From the NCBI GenBank assembly GCA_005405945.1, contig BJHW01000001.1, positions 3,782,001 to 3,846,000 of the forward strand: a DNA stretch of 64,000 bases, read 5' to 3'. Positions within the stretch are counted from its first letter, which is position 1; each line of letters starts with the position of its first letter. Shown here one piece after another: positions 38,060 through 46,406 of this stretch. The position numbers and the translations under genes were made by a program. Below the pieces are notes generated by a model, which was not told the DNA's origin, made no database searches, and was given only the letters and a program-made list of their open reading frames with translations. This DNA is from Streptomyces violaceusniger (lineage in GTDB: Bacteria > Actinomycetota > Actinomycetes > Streptomycetales > Streptomycetaceae).

Positions 38060-40141
38060 ATGTCTCGCACCACGGAGCAGGAAGAACAACCGCCAAAACA
38101 ACCATCGGCCCAGCCGTCGGAATCGCCATCGGAACCGTCGGCCGAGCGGCCCGGCGAGGAGTTACGGTTCCGGCCACCCACGCTGACGGCCCTGGAGAAG
38201 CGTCCCGTCACCACCCGGGCCATGGCCCGCCGACTGCCCCAACTGGTGCGCCGCTCCCTGGCGTTGGCCTGGAAGGTGGACCGTACGGCGGTGGTGGCGC
38301 TGCTGGTGTGCCAGGCGTTGTCGGGGTTCTTCGAGGCGTTCGGGCTGCTGGCCACCACCGGCACGATCACGGCGCTCATCTCCTCCGGCCACATCACCGA
38401 CCGGCTCCGGGACGCGCTGCCCTCGATCGCGGTCCTGGCGGGGGCGGCCGGACTGCGGGCGCTGCTGGGGATCGCGGTCAACAACGTCTCCAGCCGGCTC
38501 TCCCCGCGGATCTCCCGGGAGGCCGAGACTCAGATGCTGAACGCGGCGATCAACGCCGAGCTGGCGGCGTACGACAACCCCGGGTTCAACGACAAGTGGG
38601 ACGCGGCGGACCGGGGCGCCGAGGTGGCGCGGGATCTGATCACCGAGTCGCAGCAGCTCATGGCGTGTCTCTCGTCGCTGATCGCGGCGGCGGGCGTGGT
38701 CACCGTGCTGCATCCGGCGCTGCTGCCGCTGTTGCTGCTGGCCGCGCTGCCGCAGGGGATCGCGGGGATGAAGGCGGCCCGGGTGCAGTACGAGACCAGT
38801 CGTGCGATCAGCGCGGACCGGCGCACGCTCGGGCTGCTGCGCTGGTACATGGTGGACAAGGACATCGCCGATCAGCTCCGTTCCGGCACCATGGCCGAGT
38901 TCCTGCTGAAGCGGTACCGGGCCATCGGGGCGCGGGTGGACGCGGCCACCGACAAGGCGGTGCACCGGGGCGCGCGGTACGCGGTGCTGGGGGCGCTGGC
39001 CGGTGGGCTGGCGTCCGGGCTGGTCTGGGCGTCGCTGGCGCTGCTGCTGGGCGCGGGGCAGATGTCGGTGGCGTCGGCGGGTACGGCGGTGTTCGCGCTG
39101 CGGACGGTCGGCGCCTCGCTCCAGGGGATGGTCGGCTACGGGACGCGGCTGTTCCGTACGGGGCTGTATCTGGACGACTGGGCGGAGTTCATCGAGGAGG
39201 CGGGCGGGCACCGGATGCGGCGCGGCGCCCTGGTCCCGGCGCCGCCGCGGGTCATCAGGACCGAGGGGCTGACGTACGCCTATCCGGAGTCCGACGCCCC
39301 GGCCCTGGACGATGTCACGCTCGAGGTGCGGCGGGGCGAGGTGCTCGCGCTGGTCGGGGAGAACGGCTCGGGCAAGACCACCCTGAGCAAGCTGCTGACC
39401 GGGCTCTATCTGCCCACCAAGGGCATGGTGACCTGGGACGGCGTGGGCGTGGCGGAGCTGGATCCGCAGGCGATGTGGCGGCATACGGCGGTCGTGCCGC
39501 AGGACTACGCGCACTGGCCGCTGTCCGCGCGCGACAACATCACCCTCGGCCAGCCGCACGGCGGGGACGGGCGGGTCCGGGAGGCGGCCGTCCACTCCGG
39601 GGCGCAGGAGGTGGTGGACGGGCTGCGCAGCGGGCTGGACACCCTGCTCGCCCGGCAGTGGTGGGGCGGGGTGGAGCTGTCCGGCGGACAGTGGCAGCGC
39701 ATCGCGCTGGCCCGCGCGTTCCACCGGCCCGCGGGGCTGCTGGTGATGGACGAGCCGACCAGCGCGCTGGACGCCCGCGCCGAGCACCGGATCTTCGCGG
39801 GGCTGCGGCGGATGGCGGAGGACCGCGCGGTCGTCCTGGTGACGCACCGGCTGGCGAACGTGGCCGTGGCGGACCGGATCGTGGTGCTGGAGCGGGGGCG
39901 GGTGATCCAGCAGGGCACGTTCGCTGAGCTGACGGGGTCCCCCGGGCTGTTCCGGGAGCTGTGGGAACTCCAGAACGACCGCGGAGTGCCGGAGCACGAC
40001 CGAGGGCTGCCGGAGAACGACGGCGGGGTGCCGGAGAACGACCGCGGGGTGCCGGGGAACGACCGCGGGGTGCCGGGGAACGACCGCGGGGTACCGGGGA
40101 ACGACCACGGGGTACCGGCGCCGCGCGGGGAGGCGCCCTGA
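38060..40141 (+). CDS. ABC exporter, fused permease and ATPase, with C-terminal heptad repeats
   Basis: The 693-residue half-transporter has a Pro/Glu/Ser-rich cytoplasmic N-terminus (~45 residues). A membrane domain of about six helices follows (VVALLVCQALSGFFEAFGLL, then YAVLGALAGGLASGLVWASL). The nucleotide-binding domain has Walker A GENGSGKTT at ~433, signature VELSGGQWQRIALARAF at ~540, Walker B LLVMDEPTSALD and switch VTHRLA. It ends in seven copies of a 7-residue repeat (NDRGVPG type). ATG 38060 is preceded by GGGGGAT; an upstream ATG 38030 is possible. Substrate unknown; bacteriocin/lipid-type exporters are similar. Confidence 0.87.
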   Translation: MSRTTEQEEQPPKQPSAQPSESPSEPSAERPGEELRFRPPTLTALEKRPVTTRAMARRLPQLVRRSLALAWKVDRTAVVALLVCQALSGFFEAFGLLATTGTITALISSGHITDRLRDALPSIAVLAGAAGLRALLGIAVNNVSSRLSPRISREAETQMLNAAINAELAAYDNPGFNDKWDAADRGAEVARDLITESQQLMACLSSLIAAAGVVTVLHPALLPLLLLAALPQGIAGMKAARVQYETSRAISADRRTLGLLRWYMVDKDIADQLRSGTMAEFLLKRYRAIGARVDAATDKAVHRGARYAVLGALAGGLASGLVWASLALLLGAGQMSVASAGTAVFALRTVGASLQGMVGYGTRLFRTGLYLDDWAEFIEEAGGHRMRRGALVPAPPRVIRTEGLTYAYPESDAPALDDVTLEVRRGEVLALVGENGSGKTTLSKLLTGLYLPTKGMVTWDGVGVAELDPQAMWRHTAVVPQDYAHWPLSARDNITLGQPHGGDGRVREAAVHSGAQEVVDGLRSGLDTLLARQWWGGVELSGGQWQRIALARAFHRPAGLLVMDEPTSALDARAEHRIFAGLRRMAEDRAVVLVTHRLANVAVADRIVVLERGRVIQQGTFAELTGSPGLFRELWELQNDRGVPEHDRGLPENDGGVPENDRGVPGNDRGVPGNDRGVPGNDHGVPAPRGEAP
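39974..40120 (+). repeat. 21-bp tandem repeat encoding NDRGVPG heptads
   Basis: Seven in-frame 21-bp units at the end of the ABC exporter gene. Peptide units are NDRGVPE, HDRGLPE, NDGGVPE, NDRGVPG three times, and NDHGVPA. The last units are the most alike, which suggests recent expansion. Confidence 0.85.
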
Positions 40142-40180
40142 GCGTCCGCCCTGCTCAGGGGCCGGCGCCGCCGGTCCCGC

Positions 40181-40690
40181 TCAGGGGCCGTGGAACGGGC
40201 CGGTCTCGGCCGCGCGGGCGCGGGAGGCGGCTATTTCGGCGTAGGCCCGGTCGCGACCCTCCCAGTGGGAGCCCTCGACGGACTTGCCGGGCTCGAGGTC
40301 CTTGTAGACCTCGAAGAAGTGGGTGATCTCCATCCGGTCGAATTCGGGGACGTCATCGATGTCCTGCACGCCGACATAGCGCGGGTCATGGGCCGGGACG
40401 CAGAGGATCTTCTCGTCCGGGCCCTGCTCGTCGCGCATGCAGTACATGCCGATGGCCCGGCAGAGGATCACACAGCCGGGGAAGGTCGGCTCGGCGACGG
40501 TGACGAGGGCATCCAGCGGATCGCCGTCCCGGCCGAGGGTGTGGTCGACATAGCCGTAGTCGGCCGGGTACTTCGTCGAGGTGAACAGCATCCGGTCCAG
40601 CCGGATCCGGCCGGTCTCATGGTCCATCTCGTACTTGTTGCGGGACCCCTCAGGGATCTCCACGACCACATCGAACTCACCGTGCTCCAT
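40181..40690 (-). CDS. ppa: Inorganic pyrophosphatase (family I)
   Basis: This soluble hexameric enzyme hydrolyses pyrophosphate to phosphate. Family I motifs are VVVEIPEGSRNKYEMDHETG, YPADYGYVDHTLGRDGDPLD (the DxDxxD metal centre: DGDPLD) and PEFDRMEITHFFEVYKDLEP. At 169 residues it is of usual length. GGAGG lies 5 nt before the ATG. Ends 39 bp from the convergent ABC gene. Confidence 0.96.
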   Translation of the reverse strand: MEHGEFDVVVEIPEGSRNKYEMDHETGRIRLDRMLFTSTKYPADYGYVDHTLGRDGDPLDALVTVAEPTFPGCVILCRAIGMYCMRDEQGPDEKILCVPAHDPRYVGVQDIDDVPEFDRMEITHFFEVYKDLEPGKSVEGSHWEGRDRAYAEIAASRARAAETGPFHGP

Positions 40691-40773
40691 CGCGGCCTCC
40701 GGTCCCCGTCGCGCTCCGGTGTCCTTCCAGTGTGCGCCGGGGCCGCCGGGCGGGCAGCTCGGACCGGGGCGCC

Positions 40774-41475
40774 TCAGCCGCCCCGCACCAGGGCGTCGAT
40801 CTCGGCCTCGAAGAGGACCGAGGGATCGAACCCCATGCCCGTGAACTGGCCTTGCACATCAAGGCTGATCACGCCGTGGAGCCGGGTCCAGGTGCGCAGC
40901 GCACGGCCCTTCAGCTCACCGCCGGGCTCCTCCCCGGGCACCCAGGAGCCCACGCCCTCGAGATGGCGCGCCAACTCGGCCTCGAGCTCGGTGAGGGGCT
41001 GCTGCTCGTGGCTCGCGGTGGCGCCGTGCGCGGTGGCGCCATCGGCACCGCCGACGGCGGAGCAGGCGTCGAAGATGGTCCGCATCATCCCGGCCGCGAT
41101 CTCGGCGGTCTCCGGCGGCGCGTGGTAACCGGGCACCGGGGTGCCGTAGATGAGCAGATAGCGGTCGGGCTGGCGCTTCGCCCAGTCGCGCATGGCGCGG
41201 GCCATGGCGCGGAAGCGGTCGGCGGGGGCGGCGCCGGCGACGGCCTGGGCGAGGGTTTCGGCCAGATCGCGGTAGGTGTCGGTGATCAGCTCGGTCAGCA
41301 GCTCGTCCCGGCTCGCGAAATAGCGGTAGAGCGCGGGGCCGGTCATCCCCATCGCCTTCGCGATCGCGTTCACCGAGATGCCCGCCGTGCCCGACTCGGC
41401 CAGCTGGGCCAGGGCCACGGCCTTGGCCTCCTCCCGGGTCTGTTTGCGATAGCGCTCTCGCCGTGCTGTCGCCAT
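40774..41475 (-). CDS. TetR-family transcriptional regulator
   Basis: The N-terminal HTH is EEAKAVALAQLAESGTAGIS, then VNAIAKAMGMTGPALYRYFA, then SRDELLTELI. The C-terminal ligand domain has the WHG-type layout (FRAMARAMRDWAKRQPDRYL, then LIYGTPVPGYHAPPETAE). ATG 41475 with GGGAGG 8 nt upstream gives 233 residues. It is divergent from a quinone oxidoreductase gene; an inverted repeat in the divergent region is its likely operator. Confidence 0.92.
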   Translation of the reverse strand: MATARRERYRKQTREEAKAVALAQLAESGTAGISVNAIAKAMGMTGPALYRYFASRDELLTELITDTYRDLAETLAQAVAGAAPADRFRAMARAMRDWAKRQPDRYLLIYGTPVPGYHAPPETAEIAAGMMRTIFDACSAVGGADGATAHGATASHEQQPLTELEAELARHLEGVGSWVPGEEPGGELKGRALRTWTRLHGVISLDVQGQFTGMGFDPSVLFEAEIDALVRGG

Positions 41476-41510
41476 GGACGCGCCTCCCGTGCGGCTCTTC
41501 GAATTCGGAC

Positions 41511-41570
41511 TTGACACCTCGAGAGTAACAGGTTCATTGTTTGGTTAGAAGTTCTCACAGCAGCGAGAAC
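41511..41570 (+). promoter_or_regulatory. Promoter and candidate TetR operator for the quinone oxidoreductase
   Basis: TTGACA at 41511-41516 is a perfect -35; a weak -10 (CATTGT region) lies at about the right distance. Downstream, GTTCTC-N8-GAGAAC (41551-41570) is an inverted repeat placed near the start of transcription, suited to repression. Confidence 0.55.
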
Positions 41571-41595
41571 ACCTCACACCGAAACGAGGTCAGCC

Positions 41596-42651
41596 GTGAT
41601 CACCGAAGTCGTTCTGCCGGGCCAGGTGGAGCCCGAGGGGCTCGAGCTCCGCACCCGCCCGCTGCCCGAGCCCGGTCCCGGGCAGGCGCTGGTGGCCGTC
41701 GAGGCGTCGGGGGTCTCCTTCGCGGAGCAGCAGATGCGCCGCGGGAAGTACTACGACCAGCCGCCGTTCCCCTTCGTGCCCGGCTACGACCTGGTGGGCA
41801 GGGTGGTCTCGACCGGCCCCGGGGTGGATCAGGCCCTGCGCGGGCGCCGGTTCGCGGCGCTCACGAAGATCGGCGGCTGGGCCAGCCACACCCTCGTCGA
41901 CGCGGGCGATCTGGTGGAGGTCCCCGAGGGGGTGGACGCGGCGGAGGCCGAGACGGTGGTGGTCAACGGGATCACGGCCTGGCAGATGCTCCACCGCGTC
42001 GCCAAGGTGCGCCCCGGCATGACCGTGCTGGTCCACGGGGCCAACGGCGGGGTGGGCACCACCCTGGTCCAGCTCGCCCGCCATTCGGGCATCAAGGTCA
42101 TCGGCACCGCCTCACCCCGCCATCACGACGCGGTGCACGCCCTCGGCGCCACCCCGCTCGACTACCGCGATCCGGATCTGCCCGCCCGGGTGCGGGCGTT
42201 GGCGCCGGGCGGGGTCGACGCGGTCTTCGACCACGTCGGCGGCGAGGGCATCGTGGACTCCTTCCGGCTGCTCGCCCGCGGCGGCACGCTGGTCTCCTAC
42301 GGCACGGCGGCCACCCGGGACGTCCCCGGCTCGTCCCGGGCCCCGGTACTCAAGCTGCTCGCCCGGCTGGCCCTGTGGAACCTGCTGCCGAACGGACGGC
42401 GGGCGCACTTCTTCAACCTCTGGGCCGGACGGCGGCGCCGGGCCGCCTTCCAGGCGCGGATCCGCGCCGACCTCGGGCAGGTGCTGGCGCTGATGGCGAA
42501 GGGCGAGTTCACCGCACTGGTCGCGGCGAGGATTCCGCTCAGCGACGCCGCGAAGGCGATGCGGCTGGCCGAGTCCGGCACCGTCGCCGGAAAGGTGGTC
42601 CTGGTCGCGGACGAGGACGCCCGCCGTAGCGGCGAGGAGGGCGCGCGATGA
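41596..42651 (+). CDS. MDR-family NADPH:quinone oxidoreductase-like protein
   Basis: This medium-chain dehydrogenase/reductase lacks the structural zinc cysteines, so it is of the quinone oxidoreductase/enoyl reductase type. Motifs are VEASGVSFAEQQMRRGKYY, FPFVPGYDLVGRVVSTGPG, and the cofactor site VLVHGANGGVGTTLVQLARH. GTG 41596 follows ACGAGG. Its stop overlaps the start of the carotenoid oxygenase gene (ATGA), so the two are translated from one message and may act on the same substrate class. Confidence 0.9.
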   Translation: MITEVVLPGQVEPEGLELRTRPLPEPGPGQALVAVEASGVSFAEQQMRRGKYYDQPPFPFVPGYDLVGRVVSTGPGVDQALRGRRFAALTKIGGWASHTLVDAGDLVEVPEGVDAAEAETVVVNGITAWQMLHRVAKVRPGMTVLVHGANGGVGTTLVQLARHSGIKVIGTASPRHHDAVHALGATPLDYRDPDLPARVRALAPGGVDAVFDHVGGEGIVDSFRLLARGGTLVSYGTAATRDVPGSSRAPVLKLLARLALWNLLPNGRRAHFFNLWAGRRRRAAFQARIRADLGQVLALMAKGEFTALVAARIPLSDAAKAMRLAESGTVAGKVVLVADEDARRSGEEGAR

Positions 42652-44185
42652 GCGACCGGTTCCTCGGCAACCCCGCCGGCCCCGCAAAGCCCGGCGAGCC
42701 CGCCAGGCCGCCCTATCTCAGCGGCCATTACGCCCCGGTGGCAGTGGAGTCCACCGTCTGGGGCCTCACCGTGCACGGCTCCCTCCCTCCCGAGCTGACC
42801 GGCCGCTATCTGCGCAACGGCCACAATCCCCCGCCCGGAGTGGTGCCCTCGCACTGGTTCAAGGGCAGCGGCATGGTCCACGGGCTGCGGCTGTGCGAGG
42901 GAAGAGCGGAGTGGTACCGCAACCGCTGGGTGCGCACACCAGCCCTCCACGACGCCGAGGCGGCGGCGAACGGCAAGGGGGCGGCCGCGGGCGGCGGAGG
43001 CCCGGCCGCGGGTGACGGGGGCGCGGACGCGGGTGACGGGGGTGCGGACGCGGGTGACGGGGGTGCGGACGATCTCACCGCCAGCGTCGCCGGCACCCAT
43101 GTGATCGAGCACGCGGGCCGCATCCTGGCCCTCCAGGAGGCCAACCTCCCCTATGAGTTGACCCCCGAGCTGGCCACCGTCGGCGCCTATGACTTCGGCG
43201 GAAAGCTGAACCGGGCGATGACGGCACACCCCAAGGAGGACCCGGTCACCGGGAGCTGCACTTCTTCTCGTACTCCCCGTTACCGCCCCACCTCGTCCAC
43301 TACGTGGCGTCCCGCGACGGCCATATCGTCCGCGAAGAGACCATCGAGGGCGCGGGGCCCTCGCTGATGCACGACTTCGGGCTGACCGAACGCCATGTGG
43401 TGTGGCTGGACCTGCCGGTCGTCTTCGACCCCGCCGAGCGGTCCGGAATCCCCTACCGCTGGTCCGACGGCTACCGGCCGCGCATCGGGATCATGCCGCG
43501 CACCGGGCCGCCCCGCGTCACCTGGTGCGAGGTGGAGCCCGGCGCCCTGCTGCACATCGCCAACGCCTATGAGGATCCGGCGGGCCGCGTCGTCATCGAG
43601 GGGCCGCGCTATGACCGCACCGCCTGGGAGACCTCCTGGAAGTGGTGGACCGGCGCCCCGGGCCACGCCGCCGTCCCGCTGGTGGGCTCCCTGCACCACC
43701 GCTGGGTTCTGGACCCCGCCTCGGGCAGCGCCCGGGAGGAGCCGCTGGACGACCTGGTCACCGAGTTCCCCACGATCAACGACAGCGTGCTGGGGCGGCC
43801 CAGCCGCTACGCCTACGCCGTCGCCTTCCCCGGGAGCGGACTGGAGGAGTACGCACTGGTCAAGTACGACGCGGCCACCGGGGCCCGGCAGATGGCGCCG
43901 ACCGGACCGGGCCGGATGCCCGGGGAGGCGGTGTTCGTGCCCGCGGCCGGAGGCGGTGACGGATACGCGGGCGAGGCCCCCGGGGACCGTGGCGGAAGCG
44001 AGGACGACGGCTATCTGCTGACCATCGTCAGCGATCTCCGCCGCGACGCCTCCGAGCTGATCGTCCTGGACGCCCGGGACATCACGGCCGCCCCCATCGC
44101 CACCGTGGAGCTGCCCCACCGCGTCCCCGCGGGCATCCACGGCTCCTGGATACCCGATCTCCCCGACGCTGCCACCGGTCCGTGA
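42648..44185 (+). CDS. Carotenoid oxygenase (RPE65 family), one frameshift
   Basis: These non-haem iron dioxygenases cleave C=C bonds in carotenoids or stilbenes. Family features are GRYLRNGHNPPP near the N-terminus, VAGTHVIEHAGRILALQEAN, and the four expected iron-binding His regions: GTHVIEH, LMHDFGLTERH, LLHIANAYE and the C-terminal GIHGSWIPD. The break near 43251 is one missing G; repaired, it reads VTGELHFFSYSPLPPHLVHY and 512 residues. A GDGGADA repeat (18-bp units, 43012-43069) is inserted between residues ~122 and 141. Coupled to the upstream MDR gene. Confidence 0.9.
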
Positions 44186-44190
44186 TAATT

Positions 44191-44212
44191 TTCGTATACG
44201 AGTTGTATGCGA
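44191..44212. promoter_or_regulatory. GTATAC-N5-GTATGCG operator, site 1
   Basis: TTCGTATACGAG followed by TTGTATGCGA lies just upstream of the GntR start at 44230 and just after the carotenoid oxygenase stop. TCGTATACGA within it is a palindrome. The same GTATAC-N5-GTATGCG occurs at 47870-47887. Position suggests autoregulation. Confidence 0.65.
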
Positions 44213-44229
44213 AGCAGCATGGGGGCCCA

Positions 44230-44862
44230 GTGCCAGCGCAGTCCGGACGAGAAAAGGCGTACGCGTTCCTCAAGGAGACCGTGCTGACCGATCCCGACAT
44301 GCAGGGCAGGTTCCTCACCGAGCAGGAGATCGCCGACCGGATCGGCATCTCCCGGACCCCGATCCGTGAGGCCCTGCTCCTGCTGGCGGCCGAGGATCTG
44401 GTCCAGCTGGTCCCCAAGCGGGGTGCGCATATCGCCCCGCTCTCCGGCCGGGAGATCACCGAGCTGATGGAGCTGCGCGGGATCGTCGAGCGCCACGCCG
44501 CCGAGCGGACCATCGAGGCGGGCACGGTGCCGGTCGGGAAGCTGACGGAGCTGCTGGAGCGGCAGCGTGAGCTGATGGGGCCGGAGCAGGCCAAGGAGTT
44601 CATCGCCGTCGACCACCTCTTCCACGCGACCATGGTCGCCGCGGTGGGCAATGAACTCCTCAACCGGCATTACGACGGGCTGCGCAGCCGCCAGATCCGG
44701 GCCGGGGTGGTGGCCCTCTACACCCAGACCGGCCGCCAGGAGGAGGTGCTCGGCGAGCACCGGGCGATCCTGGACGCGGTGGCCTCCGGAGACACGGAGG
44801 CCGCCCGCGCGGCGATCAGCGCCCATCTGGGGTCGACGCTGAAGGTGCTGCTCGCCGGGTGA
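44230..44862 (+). CDS. GntR/FCD-family regulator of the catabolic block
   Basis: The N-terminal winged helix reads REKAYAFLKETVL, then FLTEQEIADRIGISRTPIRE, then LVQLVPKRGAHIAPLSG. The FCD domain follows, with LRGIVERHAAERTIEAG, VDHLFHATMVAAVGN and LGEHRAILDAVASGD carrying the metal-binding His/Asp set. GTG 44230 is preferred (210 residues) because a farther in-frame GTG at 44182 would put the operator inside the gene. Genes around it encode a cupin, a nitrilase, an MHS transporter and DUF2848; its operator motif recurs there. Confidence 0.88.
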   Translation: MPAQSGREKAYAFLKETVLTDPDMQGRFLTEQEIADRIGISRTPIREALLLLAAEDLVQLVPKRGAHIAPLSGREITELMELRGIVERHAAERTIEAGTVPVGKLTELLERQRELMGPEQAKEFIAVDHLFHATMVAAVGNELLNRHYDGLRSRQIRAGVVALYTQTGRQEEVLGEHRAILDAVASGDTEAARAAISAHLGSTLKVLLAG

Positions 44863-44976
44863 GTCACGACCCGGGGTGACTCACGACCCGGGGTGAGTCA
44901 CGACCCAGGGGTGGGCCACCGCCCAAGGTGAGTCATGACCCTGGGTTGGGCCACCGCCCAGGGGTGGGTCACCGAC
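44859..44976. repeat. 17-18-bp degenerate tandem repeat
   Basis: About seven units of the form GGGTGAGTCACGACCC or GGGTGGGCCACCGCCC follow the GntR gene and reach into the end of the convergent cupin gene. Adjacent units can pair with each other, so the block may end transcription from both sides. Confidence 0.75.
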
Positions 44977-45364
44977 CGGTCGGCGCCTTCGGATAGGTGA
45001 TGACCAGCATGGTGACACCCTCCTCGGAGACCCAGGGGCCATGCGGCATCCCCGGCGGCCGACAGGCGTAGAAGCCGCGCGAGAAGGTCTCCCCCAGGGT
45101 CAGATCGCGCATGCTGCCCTCGAGAAGGTAGACCTCCTCCCAGCCGTCGTGGCGGACCACCCCGGACGGGGAGGTGTCCGTCCCGGGTTCCCAGCGCACC
45201 AGGGCGGTGGTGTGGGTGCCGCTCCCGTCCGTGGCAAGGATCTGTTCGCTGACCCCCGCGGCCGCGCCCGGCGGCCGCTGCCAGGGGGCGGAGGGCAGAT
45301 GGAACTCGTACTCCGGTTTGGCCCCGGCGGTGCCGCCCATGGCCGTACGCCCAGCCTCGCTCAT
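44969..45364 (-). CDS. Cupin-domain protein (ChrR-like)
   Basis: The 131-residue protein begins MSEAGRTAMGGTAG. It has the two cupin motifs: WEPGTDTSPSGVVRHDGWEE (His and Glu ligands), then FYACRPPGMPHGPWVSEEGV (second His). The fold binds one metal and may be a small dioxygenase, isomerase or sensor. Its start overlaps the stop of the nitrilase gene by 4 bp, so it works with that gene. Confidence 0.85.
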   Translation of the reverse strand: MSEAGRTAMGGTAGAKPEYEFHLPSAPWQRPPGAAAGVSEQILATDGSGTHTTALVRWEPGTDTSPSGVVRHDGWEEVYLLEGSMRDLTLGETFSRGFYACRPPGMPHGPWVSEEGVTMLVITYPKAPTGR

Positions 45365-46169
45365 GACTGTCCGCCCAGCCTGCGGTTGGCCAGGACGGAC
45401 ACCGTGCGGCGCACCGCGGTGACCTCCTCGGTGTCCACCTCCCCCACCAGCAGCCCCGGGCCCGCGTCCAGCCGCTCCCGTACGGTGCCGTCGGGGCCGA
45501 TCAGGGCGCTGTGGCCGATACCGGTGGGGGCGGAGGTCGCGGCGGTCAGGCCGGACGCCTCCGGGTCGGCCTGGCCCACGGCCGCCAGCCATACGGTGGC
45601 GTCCAGGGCCCGCGCCCGGGTCAGCAGCTCCCACTGCTCGCGCTTGCCGGGCCCCGCGCCCCAGGAGGCGGGCAGCAGCGAGACCACCGCGCCCGCGTCG
45701 GCGTGGGCCCGGAAGAGCTCGGGGAACCGTACGTCGTAGCAGGTGGCCAGGCCGATCCGGACGCCATCGAGGTCGAAGGTCACCACCTCGGAGCCCGGGG
45801 CCACGGTCTTGGACTCGGCGAAGCCGAAGGCGTCATAGAGATGGATCTTGTCGTAGGAGGTCTCCACCCCCGGGCCGGTGGCCAGCAGGGTGTTGGTCAC
45901 CCGGCCGTCGGGCGCCGGGGTGAACATCCCGGCCACGACCACCAGCCCGGCGTCCTTCGCGATCTGCCGGACCTCGGTGGCCCAGGGGCCGTCCAGCGGT
46001 TCGGCGATGGGGCCGAGCCGGGTGCCGAAGCAGGCCATGGCCGCCTCCGGAAAGGCGACCAGACGCGCCCCGGCGGCCGCCGCCCGCTGGGTCTCCTCGC
46101 GCAGCAGGGCGAGGTTCGACACCGGGTCGGGGCCCGTGGTGATCTGGCTCAGTGCGATGCGGAGGGCAT
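45361..46169 (-). CDS. Carbon-nitrogen hydrolase (nitrilase superfamily), probable N-terminal frameshift
   Basis: The catalytic triad is visible: Glu in LVAFPEAAMACFG, Lys in TSYDKIHLYDAFG and Cys in GLATCYDVRFPELFR. A second Glu region is PASWGAGPGKREQWELLTRA. The first open start is GTG 46122, which omits the first beta strand. Upstream in the same frame is RIALSQITTGPDP but no start codon. Adding one C near 46161 joins it to ATG 46169 (MPSRIALSQ) and gives 269 residues, the family length. Cytosolic amidase acting on an amide, carbamoyl or nitrile group. Followed by the cupin gene. Confidence 0.85.
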
Positions 46170-46189
46170 GGCGGGTGCTGCCTCATTTC

Positions 46190-46400
46190 CTGGTCGGAAG
46201 CGTCGGAGGGCCGGAGGGCCGGAGAGACGGAGGGTCGGAGGGTACCGGAGGGTCGCAGTGCGGTCGGGGTTCGTGGTCCCGGCGGGGCACGCGGCCCCAT
46301 CCCGCCCCTTCCCCGGTACGGCTCGCTTTACAGCTCCGCGCGGCAGGGCGAGACGGGACGGGGCAGGACGGGCGGGACGGGCGGGACGGGCGGGACGGGA
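46190..46400. repeat. Low-complexity GGAGGGYCG and GGGACGGGC tracts
   Basis: Between the nitrilase start and the MHS transporter stop are two runs of short degenerate repeats, ~46198-46255 and ~46343-46400. No gene is supported. Confidence 0.6.
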
Positions 46401-46406
46401 CAGCGG

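Noticed and set aside
42648..44185. Carotenoid biosynthesis gene cluster
   Set aside because: No phytoene synthase, desaturase or cyclase gene is nearby; the oxygenase is in a catabolic, GntR/TetR-controlled setting.
46122..46300. N-terminal extension of the nitrilase in another frame
   Set aside because: That frame reads through degenerate GGAGGG repeats; a single base added near 46161 explains the missing first strand better.
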